This document shows, one piece after another, positions 1 to 7,713 of a stretch of DNA of 55,581 nt; within the stretch, counting starts at the first letter, position 1, and each line of letters begins with the position of its first letter. Source of the DNA: an uncultured Sterolibacterium sp. (GTDB taxonomy: Bacteria > Pseudomonadota > Gammaproteobacteria > Burkholderiales > Rhodocyclaceae); the NCBI GenBank assembly GCA_903930535.1, contig CAIYYX010000055.1, forward strand, positions 1 to 55,581, given 5' to 3'. The position numbers and the translations under genes are program-made. The notes under the pieces are model-generated. The model searched no databases, was not told where the DNA came from, and saw only the letters and a program-made list of their open reading frames with translations.

Positions 1-53
1 CTCAAAATCCGCCGCCGCAAGGTGTGGGGGTTCGAGTCCCCCTCCCGGCACCA
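1..53 (+). tRNA. tRNA-Leu (CAA anticodon), 3' part
   Basis: The window opens inside a tRNA gene. Bases 1-7 read as an anticodon loop with CAA at its centre. A short variable arm of the class II (leucine) type follows. The T stem and loop are GGGGG, TTCGAGT, CCCCC at 26-42. The acceptor strand is 43-49, the discriminator is A50, and an encoded CCA lies at 51-53. The 5' half is outside the window. Its 3' end is the integration target for the elements that follow. Confidence 0.9.
30..53 (+). repeat. att core in tRNA-Leu 3' end (left end of island 1)
   Basis: The 24 bases from the T-loop through CCA are repeated exactly at 13135-13158 and 14996-15019. Upstream of the core this copy continues as intact tRNA, while the other two continue as unrelated element sequence. 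This marks it as the attL-type copy that keeps the tRNA functional. Confidence 0.85.
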
Positions 54-251
54 GAAAGTAATCCAAGGTAGTCCGAAGAAGACCGGAACGGCGCGAAGCG
101 GGAATGGTGTCCCGAGTCCCTTGTAGATCCCGACACGCATAGCGTTCGGGACGGACAGAAACACTTACCGGAAAAGTCTCGCACACCAGCAGCAGCGTAA
201 AGGGCAGGACAAATGGGGCAACAAAGGGCGCCGATACCCGCGCGGCCAAAA

Positions 252-575
252 TCAGGCGAGTGATTTCAATCCATGCTTTTCGACGACAGTAAGCATTTTT
301 AGCGCGATGCCGCATGGATGTTTGGCTCCAGCTTCCCACTTCTGTACTGTAGATTCGCTGATATTCAGCATCCTGGCAAAAACAGGCTGGCTCACGTGAT
401 TCTTCTCGCGAATGAGCCGAATCTGCGCCGCCGTCAGGTTGGGAAGCTTAGCCTGGCACGCGACATCAAATTCGCGCAGCGTCGTCTTGCTAATGGCGCC
501 GACCTTGAATAGCGCTTTCGCCGAGCCGTGAATGGACTCGAAGGCGTCGCTCTTAAACTTTGGTTTTGTTGCCAT
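252..575 (-). CDS. XRE-family antitoxin / transcriptional regulator (HigA-like)
   Basis: This 107-aa protein has a helix-turn-helix domain in its C-terminal half (roughly residues 45-100). The segments QIRLIREKNHVSQPVFARML and ISESTVQKWEAGAKHP are typical of XRE/Cro-type antitoxins paired with RelE/HigB toxins. It would bind and neutralise the upstream toxin and repress their shared promoter. Its ATG overlaps the end of the toxin gene by 23 bases, so the two are co-transcribed with the toxin first, as in higBA modules. The partner assignment rests on gene order and family. The exact subfamily is not certain. Confidence 0.8.
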   Translation of the reverse strand: MATKPKFKSDAFESIHGSAKALFKVGAISKTTLREFDVACQAKLPNLTAAQIRLIREKNHVSQPVFARMLNISESTVQKWEAGAKHPCGIALKMLTVVEKHGLKSLA

Positions 576-924
576 TGCAGATCTCCGTTAATTCTCCGTC
601 GTCCATAAGTTCCTTAACCTTGCCAGTGGACAGCTTCTCGTACACCTTTGCGAGCTTCCGGAATTCAACCAGTTCGTCGTCATCGATGTTTTCTCTGTCG
701 CTCTTAGCAAACAGGTATTGATAAATCCAGTACCGACTTCCCTTGGCAAGGATGATCGAGCGATGCATGTTGTTATTGAGGCGCTTCTTGAAAACTCCAC
801 CGCCCAAGTCATCAGCTTGGCCAACCATCACTTCCTTGATCGCCTCGCATAACTCCTTGTCGGTGATGTGAGCCTTCCTGGCCGCTTTTGCAAACCATGC
901 GGTCTTGAATGTCCGTCCCGTCAC
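553..924 (-). CDS. RelE/HigB-type toxin (DUF1044-like)
   Basis: The open frame extends to 1068, but homology to RelE-like toxins starts at TFKTAWFAKAARKAHITD, so I place the start at the GTG at 924, giving 123 aa. The segment SRYWIYQYLFAKSDRENIDD resembles the C-terminal beta-strand core of this family, which inhibits translation by mRNA cleavage or acts as a growth inhibitor. It lies directly upstream of, and overlaps, the XRE antitoxin gene. The roughly 140 bases upstream of the GTG are likely promoter and operator rather than coding. An alternative start at 1068 cannot be excluded. Confidence 0.7.
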   Translation of the reverse strand: MTGRTFKTAWFAKAARKAHITDKELCEAIKEVMVGQADDLGGGVFKKRLNNNMHRSIILAKGSRYWIYQYLFAKSDRENIDDDELVEFRKLAKVYEKLSTGKVKELMDDGELTEICNGNKTKV

Positions 925-1080
925 ATTATCACCATGACCGATAGTAGCACCAAGTCCTACCGTGTGCAATTCCTTTCCTGTGAGAGTCAAAACATCATCG
1001 TTCCACCCAAACAATTGGAGAGCCAACATTGAATGTCGATTTATGTTGGTTCGTGGGTTGGTTAACAATGGCTCGCACCG

Positions 1081-1164
1081 ATGAGAAAATGCGAATGGGT
1101 CGTCTATGCCAAACCCCCTCTTGCCGGACCGGCGGCTATGCTGGCCTACCTGTCGCGCTACTCC
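1081..1164 (+). pseudogene. IS91-like transposase remnant
   Basis: Reading from the ATG at 1081 gives CEWVVYAKPPLAGPAAMLAY followed by LSRY. This matches the conserved stretch before the catalytic region in IS91/IS1294-type rolling-circle transposases (consensus roughly WVVYAKxPFAGPxxVLxYLxRYTHR). The similarity stops at about 1164 and the frame then runs into unrelated sequence. No start region, tyrosine motif or element ends are visible. It is a short scar of an insertion sequence between the toxin-antitoxin pair and the defence operon. Confidence 0.55.
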
Positions 1165-1373
1165 TCACAACGATTTGCTGACTCTGAATTTGATTGGAAG
1201 TCAGAGGCAGGAACGGGTCGTCAGCACGTTCTGGCCAGGGTCTGGCCTGGAGCAACGTAATTATTTCAGCGAATTTAATCCCTGGCGCCTACACGTAGTT
1301 ACATCACTGCAAGGAAAAGCCCATCAGTTGTAATTTATTCTTAGAAACAGTGATTGTCCGTTAAGCTTACATT
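1165..1373. other. Intergenic region upstream of the defence operon
   Basis: There is no supported gene here. The last 70 bases are AT-rich compared with their surroundings and probably hold the promoter for the stub at 1374 and the operon beginning at 1517. I cannot pick out a convincing -35/-10 pair. Confidence 0.4.
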
Positions 1374-1520
1374 ATGAGCATCCATGCCTACATAGACTTT
1401 GAAACAACAGGCCTCTCTCCGTCCTTTGATGCGAGGCCGACAGAAGTCGCGTTTGTTCTCATTGCCAAGGGCAAGATCGTCGATGCTTGTGTTTGTCACT
1501 ACCGGAGTGTCGGAAGGTGA
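1374..1520 (+). pseudogene. N-terminal stub of a DnaQ-like (DEDD) 3'-5' exonuclease
   Basis: The frame encodes 48 residues starting MSIHAYIDFETTGLSP. The DxE of DFETTG is the ExoI motif of DEDD-family 3'-5' exonucleases. The rest of an exonuclease domain (ExoII, ExoIII, about 130 further residues) is missing, so it cannot be an active nuclease. Its TGA (1518-1520) overlaps the likely GTG start of the DrmA-like gene (1517-1519) in a GTGA arrangement. Translation of this stub could therefore couple ribosomes onto drmA. It may be a deletion remnant of a former first operon gene, or a retained leader peptide. Confidence 0.55.
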
Positions 1521-4500
1521 TTTACAAGAAGGGGAGGCGCGATCTACTCGACTGGCTTAAAAAGCAGCTGATTGGTCCGGCGTCTGGTGAGAATTTATTG
1601 CGCGGATCACCGCTGGATCGCTACCCGACAGGCATTTTGTTTCCGATTATGCGAGACGAGGAAGGCATTGATCCAGCCTCGGTGAGTGATGATGACGACG
1701 ATACCGAAAGTCTAGGGGATGACACGACGGCGGGAAGCGATGCTCAGCCAGCAACGAAGCGCCGCCGCTACATGCCGCCTTCGTCAGTAGGGTTCTCATT
1801 CTTTGTTAGCGGTGAAGAAGTGCGGTTTCAGGTTGTTTTTTCTGCTGCCTGCTATAAGAAGCTGGATGAGCGGAGCCAAATTGGTCAATTCCAAAACAGC
1901 TATGAACGCACTGAACTTGGTAGAGAAGAAGAAGCAAAGACATTCGCGCAGTCAAATCAACAGCCGCCCACACAATCAAACCAACGCGTGGATGTGTTAG
2001 GTGGACGAGCGAGTATCGACGTGTTGTGGCGTCCCTTTCTAAATGGCTGGATCGTCACGGTTTCCCTGTTCAACAAACAGGAGTTGAACGCCAAAGGAAC
2101 ATCCAAATCACTTACGCAGGAACGCAATGAGCAATCCCTGTTTGAGGTCAATCTCCGCTGCTTTGTGGAAGCGGGTGAAATAGGTACGTATCCCCGTGTC
2201 GACAAATGCCTGTTGAGCGAGGAAGACCAAGAACTGGAACTCCAATACAAGCACCGGCATATATATGCTATCGGTCACGGCGCGGCGGTGGATTGGCGGG
2301 TGGAACAGGATAATGTAAAAGAAGTATGGACTGAGTTTATGCCGGCGGTGGAAGTGCCGCAGGTCACAGCCGATGTGGCAGGCGACGACAATCGTGTGCT
2401 TGGACTCGCCTATCTAGCGGAAAGTGAAACCACAGCAGAAATATTTAAGGAACTCGAACAATTCGTTGAGAAATATGCAGCATGGGTTCACGCGCAGAAC
2501 ACCCAAATTAATGAGCTTGAACCTGATGAACGCGCAGCGGCAAAGCGCATTACCGCACGTATGGAAACCGCCCTCGAACGGATGCGCCGAGGCGTGGTCT
2601 TACTCAGGAGCAATCACCGCGCCGCCGAATCGTTCAAACTGGCCAACCAAACCATGCTGGATCAGATGCGTCAGGCCGACCATGTGCGTGGCAAGCGCCG
2701 AGACGACAACGTCTATCGCTGGCGACCCTTCCAGTTGGCCTTTCTCTTGGCTGTAATGGAATCGGCCATTCAGGAAGACGATGACTACCGGGAGATTGTC
2801 GATCTGATCTGGTTCCCTACCGGCGGTGGCAAGACCGAGGCGTACCTGGGTTTGATCGCATTTCTCATCGTCTGGCGCAGGCTCACCAACCCCGCCTCTG
2901 GTGGTGGTACGACTGTACTCATGCGCTACACGCTGCGACTGCTGACAGCGCAGCAATTTCAGCGTGCTACCCGGATGATCTGTGCGCTGGAACTAATTCG
3001 CCGCAGGGTGCCAAAGCTAAAGAATGGTGCCCCCATCACTATCGGCATGTGGGTAGGCTCGGCCACGAGCCCAAACAGATTTGAAGATGCCATGAAGTAC
3101 GTTGCACAGGCCAGCAACGGAAATGCAGGAGCGTTACGTAGTCTGGTGCTGGAAAACTGCCCTTGGTGTGGCACGCCTTTCGCCGTACCAGAAAACTACG
3201 CCGCGACCAAAACCGAATTCCACTTTTGTTGCGTCAACAAGGCGTGCGACTTCGGGCAACAGGGTCAAGGTGTGCTGCCCTGCAACGTGGTGGATGAAGC
3301 GCTTTACGACGAACCTCCCACGCTATTGATCGCTACTATTGATAAGTTCGCTCGCCTGGCTTGGGATGAGCGTGCCAACGCCTTCTTTGGTGTAAGTGGT
3401 AATCGCCCGCCGGAACTTGTCATTCAGGACGAACTGCATTTGATCGCCGGGGCGCTAGGGTCCGTGGCTGGATTGTATGAGGCCGCCCTGGACACAGTTT
3501 TGAAGGCGCGCGGCATCCGCCCAAAATACATTGCGTCTACCGCTACCATCCGCATGGCAGAGCAGCAGGTGGAGCGCCTATATGGGCGTAGGTTGGCAGT
3601 TTTCCCGCCCCCCGGTTTGTCCTGCGACGACTCGTTCTTTGCCCGCACAGTGCCCCTAGATAAACGCCCTGGCCGGATGTACGTGGGTTATCTGGCCCCC
3701 ATGCTTGACCGCCAGCACTGCATGGCTCCGCTGGCGGCAGCATTATTGGCGGCACCCGAGGTAATCTTTGAAGTTGGACAGGAAGATCGAGCCGAACTGC
3801 TCGATGCCTGGTGGACTCAGGTGGTCTATCACGGCAGTTTGAAGGGTGTGGGCAACAGTCACAATGCATTCAATATCGATGTGCGTGATGTTGTCAGGCG
3901 ACTTAACGAAGAGCGCAAGCAAGAAGCGAAAGAGCCGATCACGCGGCTCGCCGCACGCATTGCACAACTTACGAGCATTTCCAGCGCGGAAGAAAATGCC
4001 AAAACTTTTTCCCGTCTGGAAAAACTCCGCGACAACCCGGAATGCCTCGATACCGTGCTGGCCACCAACATGGTTTCTGTCGGGCTGGATGTCGCTCGTC
4101 TCGCCCTGATGATAGTCAACGGCCAACCGCTGACCACGGCGGAATACATTCAGGCGAGCAGCCGGGTCGGGCGGAGCGAGGTGCCCGGCTTGGTGTTTGC
4201 CAACTATTACCGCGATCAGGCGCGCAGCCTGTCGCATTACGAAAGTTTCCGCCCTTATCACGAAGCCTTTTACCGTTTCGTAGAGCCCACCAGCGTCACC
4301 CCCTACACCTATCAAGCACGCACCCGCGCTCTGCATGCAGCACTGGTGATTGCTATCCGGCATGCTGATCACTATCTGCGGTCCAACGACAAAGCAGGGA
4401 AATTCAGTTCAGCCCATGATTATGTGAAGAAAATTGTCGAGACACTAAAGCAGCGCTGCAAACAGGCTGACCCTCAACGCGCTGCGGAGACTGCTTCTCA

Positions 4501-4702
4501 TATCGACCTCTTAGTCGAGCAATGGCACGCGGAAGCGGCACACTGCTATGTTGCGAAAATCCAGTTGAATTACCAAGCACCCGATAAGGACAAGGCCGCG
4601 AATCGTCTTCTCCACAACCACGACGACCAGATCAAAGGGCTGTGGCCAACACTCCAGTCCATGCGCAACGTCGAAAATACCGGTTTGCTAAAGCCACTAT
4701 GA
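1517..4702 (+). CDS. DrmA-like DISARM SF2 helicase
   Basis: This protein of about 1061 aa resembles DrmA, the core helicase of DISARM phage defence, which forms a DNA-binding complex with DrmB. An acidic stretch (SDDDDDTESLGDD) lies near residue 55. The Walker A motif WFPTGGGKTEAYLGL is near residue 432, a four-cysteine zinc-ribbon-like segment (CPWCG ... CCVNKAC) is at about 548-578, and the DExH box IQDELHLIAG is near 635. The C-terminal helicase part has NMVSVGLDVARL and QASSRVGR near 850-885. I prefer the GTG at 1517 because homology begins at RRDLLDWLKKQLIGPA and it overlaps the upstream stop. A TTG at 1487 is also in frame. The stop overlaps the next ATG (ATGA). The DrmA assignment is from recognition of the family and the DrmB neighbour. 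Confidence 0.82.
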   Translation: MIYKKGRRDLLDWLKKQLIGPASGENLLRGSPLDRYPTGILFPIMRDEEGIDPASVSDDDDDTESLGDDTTAGSDAQPATKRRRYMPPSSVGFSFFVSGEEVRFQVVFSAACYKKLDERSQIGQFQNSYERTELGREEEAKTFAQSNQQPPTQSNQRVDVLGGRASIDVLWRPFLNGWIVTVSLFNKQELNAKGTSKSLTQERNEQSLFEVNLRCFVEAGEIGTYPRVDKCLLSEEDQELELQYKHRHIYAIGHGAAVDWRVEQDNVKEVWTEFMPAVEVPQVTADVAGDDNRVLGLAYLAESETTAEIFKELEQFVEKYAAWVHAQNTQINELEPDERAAAKRITARMETALERMRRGVVLLRSNHRAAESFKLANQTMLDQMRQADHVRGKRRDDNVYRWRPFQLAFLLAVMESAIQEDDDYREIVDLIWFPTGGGKTEAYLGLIAFLIVWRRLTNPASGGGTTVLMRYTLRLLTAQQFQRATRMICALELIRRRVPKLKNGAPITIGMWVGSATSPNRFEDAMKYVAQASNGNAGALRSLVLENCPWCGTPFAVPENYAATKTEFHFCCVNKACDFGQQGQGVLPCNVVDEALYDEPPTLLIATIDKFARLAWDERANAFFGVSGNRPPELVIQDELHLIAGALGSVAGLYEAALDTVLKARGIRPKYIASTATIRMAEQQVERLYGRRLAVFPPPGLSCDDSFFARTVPLDKRPGRMYVGYLAPMLDRQHCMAPLAAALLAAPEVIFEVGQEDRAELLDAWWTQVVYHGSLKGVGNSHNAFNIDVRDVVRRLNEERKQEAKEPITRLAARIAQLTSISSAEENAKTFSRLEKLRDNPECLDTVLATNMVSVGLDVARLALMIVNGQPLTTAEYIQASSRVGRSEVPGLVFANYYRDQARSLSHYESFRPYHEAFYRFVEPTSVTPYTYQARTRALHAALVIAIRHADHYLRSNDKAGKFSSAHDYVKKIVETLKQRCKQADPQRAAETASHIDLLVEQWHAEAAHCYVAKIQLNYQAPDKDKAANRLLHNHDDQIKGLWPTLQSMRNVENTGLLKPL

Positions 4703-6540
4703 GCAAGAAAACCGAGTTAATCCCCGTTCGGCTATCGCACCTGCTACGTCATTGTTCGGTGGGTGCCATTGTGCGCGGTCCTGATTACCTGATGACCGTC
4801 AAAGATATTCGCGAATGGACGGACAAGAGCGGGAAACCTGCTGGCGAGCCTATTCGTTACGTGGATGGCGTTCGCTCTGCACTGGGTATTAATCAGGAAC
4901 TGCGAGAACCTCCTGTCGCGAAAGCTCTAGATACCGGCCGAGTCGAGGGGGAGTGTGTGCCCGCGCAACGCTTCCCATCCTGGATGCGTTGCCCATCCTG
5001 TGGTCTGCTGCACTACAAGCCATGGAGAGGGCTGTCACAGGGTGAAAAATCACGCTGCCAGGAAAGTGATACGAAGAAATGCCAAAATAAGCCGCAGCTT
5101 GAGCAAGCACCGTGGGCGTTGATTCACGTTGATGGTCATATGGCCGATGTGCCTTGGCATTTTCTTGCACATCCAAAGGAAGGCAAGGGCGCGCAGAATC
5201 AGCAACAGTGCCGCGCGGACTGGAACGATCCTTATCTGCGCTTGATTGACAAGGGTGCCTCCGGTCGTCAGTTGCGTTGTGAAAGGTGCAAAGCAACAAG
5301 CGATTTCGGTGATAACCTCCAAATTCGTTATGGCAAGACACGTCAACAACCCTGGATTAGAGATGAAGCCGAGGCGATCGATAGCTTGGCGATGGTGTTG
5401 GAAATCAATGACGCGCGCGTTCATGCTCCGCAAACCTGCAATGCACTGGTCATCCCGCCTGAGTCGCGCATACGCAAGGGATCTGTCGTTGATCGACTGT
5501 ATTCGAGTTCACCAAAGCTGAAGAAAATCGAACAGGCAAAAACCCCACTCGCGAGAAAGGGTGCGCTGAACCTCATCGCCAGCGAATTACGCTGTTCCGT
5601 TCCTCAGATCGAAGATGCCCTGAACGAGATCGGCAAGGGCTACCCACTCTACGGGGAAAACATCACGCAAGGAATCCTGCTGGAAAGCGAATATCAGGCA
5701 TTGTGCGACGCACTACCAGACGTGGCGGATGATGAAGACTTCGTTACAAGCCATCACACCCAAGACTGGAAAGCACTGATCAGGACTCTGCCTGACGGCA
5801 CTAAACCAGGAAAAATCATCAAAGCAGTGAGCCAACTCATCGCAGTCAATCGTCTCAAGGAAATCGTGGTGCTGAAGGGCTTCAAGCGCCTTGGTCAGGA
5901 AGGAACTCTTGTACCACCCGATATTGTTGGCGAGAGCACTTGGCTACCCGCGCTAGAACTCTATGGCGAAGGCGTTTTTTTCAGCCTTAATGAAGACTTG
6001 CTGGGCCGATGGGAATCCCACCCAGCGCTCGGGGAGCGTTCCAATGACTTCCGGCGCCGCTTTGCCGCAACCGGCTTGCGATTTGATCCCGAGGTCATCG
6101 TCACCCCGCGTTTCCTGCTCTTGCACACACTCGCACACCTATTGATCCGGCAACTGGAGACCGAGGCAGGCTACCCGGCGGCTTCACTGAAAGAACGCAT
6201 CTACTGCACAGCAGGCAAGTTACCTATGTCGGGCATTCTGGTCTATGTGGCGGTGCCAGATGTAGTGGGCTCTTTGGGCGGGCTTGCCGAACTTGCCACA
6301 CCGGAGCGGTTTTTGCTCCTGCTGTCCAGCGTATTTGACCATGCAGAATGGTGCTCACTTGACCCGGTGTGTTCTGAACATGGCGGCCAAGGACCAAGCC
6401 TGCTCAACCGTGCAGCCTGCCATGTATGCGCATTGATCCCTGAGCCGAGTTGCGCTTACGGCAATGTATTGCTGGATCGGACGTTCATCAAAGGTGATGT
6501 CGCAACAGGTATGCCGGCATTCCTGAGTGGATTTGACTAA
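4699..6540 (+). CDS. DrmB-like DISARM protein (DUF1998)
   Basis: This 613-aa protein starts at the ATG at 4699, overlapping the drmA stop by four bases. In DISARM, DrmB is the obligate partner of DrmA. Cysteine pairs suggest zinc binding: CPSCG near residue 98 with later Cys, and LRCERCKA near 192. The C-terminal third has the DUF1998 hallmarks FLLLHTLAHLLIRQL (near 470), CSLDPVCSEHGG (near 552), AACHVCALIPEPSC (near 571) and a final NVLLDRTFIKGD. The pair drmA-drmB in this order and coupling is the diagnostic core of DISARM. The usual third core gene, drmC (phospholipase D family), does not follow. Confidence 0.85.
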   Translation: MSKKTELIPVRLSHLLRHCSVGAIVRGPDYLMTVKDIREWTDKSGKPAGEPIRYVDGVRSALGINQELREPPVAKALDTGRVEGECVPAQRFPSWMRCPSCGLLHYKPWRGLSQGEKSRCQESDTKKCQNKPQLEQAPWALIHVDGHMADVPWHFLAHPKEGKGAQNQQQCRADWNDPYLRLIDKGASGRQLRCERCKATSDFGDNLQIRYGKTRQQPWIRDEAEAIDSLAMVLEINDARVHAPQTCNALVIPPESRIRKGSVVDRLYSSSPKLKKIEQAKTPLARKGALNLIASELRCSVPQIEDALNEIGKGYPLYGENITQGILLESEYQALCDALPDVADDEDFVTSHHTQDWKALIRTLPDGTKPGKIIKAVSQLIAVNRLKEIVVLKGFKRLGQEGTLVPPDIVGESTWLPALELYGEGVFFSLNEDLLGRWESHPALGERSNDFRRRFAATGLRFDPEVIVTPRFLLLHTLAHLLIRQLETEAGYPAASLKERIYCTAGKLPMSGILVYVAVPDVVGSLGGLAELATPERFLLLLSSVFDHAEWCSLDPVCSEHGGQGPSLLNRAACHVCALIPEPSCAYGNVLLDRTFIKGDVATGMPAFLSGFD

Positions 6541-6549
6541 GGCCTGAAC

Positions 6550-7713
6550 ATGGCAAAGCGTGAATTCAGCCTGCCAGGAATTCAAGACCTCAGCAAGGAG
6601 CAGGAGGATGCTCGCGCGCTGCCAAAGCAGGGGCAACACCTCATTATCGGTGGCCCCGGTACGGGGAAATCTGTACTCGCCCTGCTGCGGTCAAGGCGAC
6701 ATCAGCAAGACAAGGATGACTATGTTTTCCTCGTTTACAACAAACTGTTGAACCAAGCGAGTCGCCAGTTGTTTGGAATGGAGCTGTTCAGTCAACAGTG
6801 GCAAAGTTGGTTCGCAAGTATTTTCAAAACAGCAACGGGAGAAGTCCTGCCTAAGCTCCCCCAAAACGGAAACGGTTGGCAAGAGATTGACTGGGTTCGG
6901 GCTTCAGAAATCATTGCTGCTTTACCTCATCTTGAGGAGATAAAACATCCGTTTCTGATCATTGACGAAGGCCAGGACATGCCGCCCGAGTTCTATCAGG
7001 CACTTCTCAATCTGGGATTTGAAAATTTCTACGTGGTTGCGGACCAGAACCAACAAATTGTTCTTGGCCAGAACAGTGCAAGGCAGGACATCCAGAATGT
7101 TCTTAGCATTCCCGGTGATGTTATCGAGCTACAAGATAACTACAGAAATACGCACCCCATCGCGCGCTTGGCGCGCGAATTCTATACAGGCGATCCTGCC
7201 AGCCCCCCGCCAGCACTACCAAATCGACCATCCGCCATACGACCAAGACTCCATACCTACGAACAGCGTGATTTTCAGAATCTGATTGAACGTATATTAA
7301 AAAACGCGGATATGGCGCCGACAACGCTCATTGGTTTAATCGCACCCAACAATGCAGTTCGTGAGCGGTACTTCGAAGAGTTAATTAAGGCTAAGGCTAC
7401 TGTTAAGTTCGACAACACCCCCCCCGCCGTCCAAACCTATTTGTCTGGTTCAAGCCCAGATATACCTTTTAACGAAGGTGGGATCATGGTGATCAATGCC
7501 CAGTCATGCAAAGGGCTCGAATTCGATACCGTATTTTTAGCGGATATCAATCAACATTTTTGCAGTACCCAAAATCAGGACCAAACAAAACGCCTTTTCT
7601 ACGTCATGGTCGCCCGTGCCAAGGAAAGGGTCATTATGTTGAAAGAGGCCGGCAAGCATTGCTCTGTCGATGCCATCCTCCCGCAAGACACAGAAATTCT
7701 GGAGCGCAAGTAA
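6550..7713 (+). CDS. Small UvrD/Rep-like SF1 ATPase
   Basis: This 387-aa protein has a compact SF1 helicase core. Walker A IIGGPGTGKSVLAL is near residues 31-44 and Walker B IIDEGQD near 137. A motif III-like VVADQNQQI follows, then DNYRNTHPIARLA, motif V SCKGLEFDTVFLAD and motif VI LFYVMVARAKERVI near 350. It is much shorter than UvrD or Rep (about 670-720 aa), so the 1B/2B insertion domains are largely absent. It may act as a DNA-dependent ATPase or translocase. It lies 9 bases after the DUF1998 gene and overlaps the next start by one base (TAATG), so it belongs to the operon. It is not a standard DISARM component. Confidence 0.8.
   Translation: MAKREFSLPGIQDLSKEQEDARALPKQGQHLIIGGPGTGKSVLALLRSRRHQQDKDDYVFLVYNKLLNQASRQLFGMELFSQQWQSWFASIFKTATGEVLPKLPQNGNGWQEIDWVRASEIIAALPHLEEIKHPFLIIDEGQDMPPEFYQALLNLGFENFYVVADQNQQIVLGQNSARQDIQNVLSIPGDVIELQDNYRNTHPIARLAREFYTGDPASPPPALPNRPSAIRPRLHTYEQRDFQNLIERILKNADMAPTTLIGLIAPNNAVRERYFEELIKAKATVKFDNTPPAVQTYLSGSSPDIPFNEGGIMVINAQSCKGLEFDTVFLADINQHFCSTQNQDQTKRLFYVMVARAKERVIMLKEAGKHCSVDAILPQDTEILERK

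Noticed and set aside
925-1068. N-terminal extension of the RelE/HigB toxin
   Set aside because: The added 48 residues show no family similarity, and the toxin core starts right after the GTG at 924.
1106-1333. A 75-codon plus-strand open frame
   Set aside because: It is in a different frame from the IS91-like match and has no protein-like features or ribosome site.
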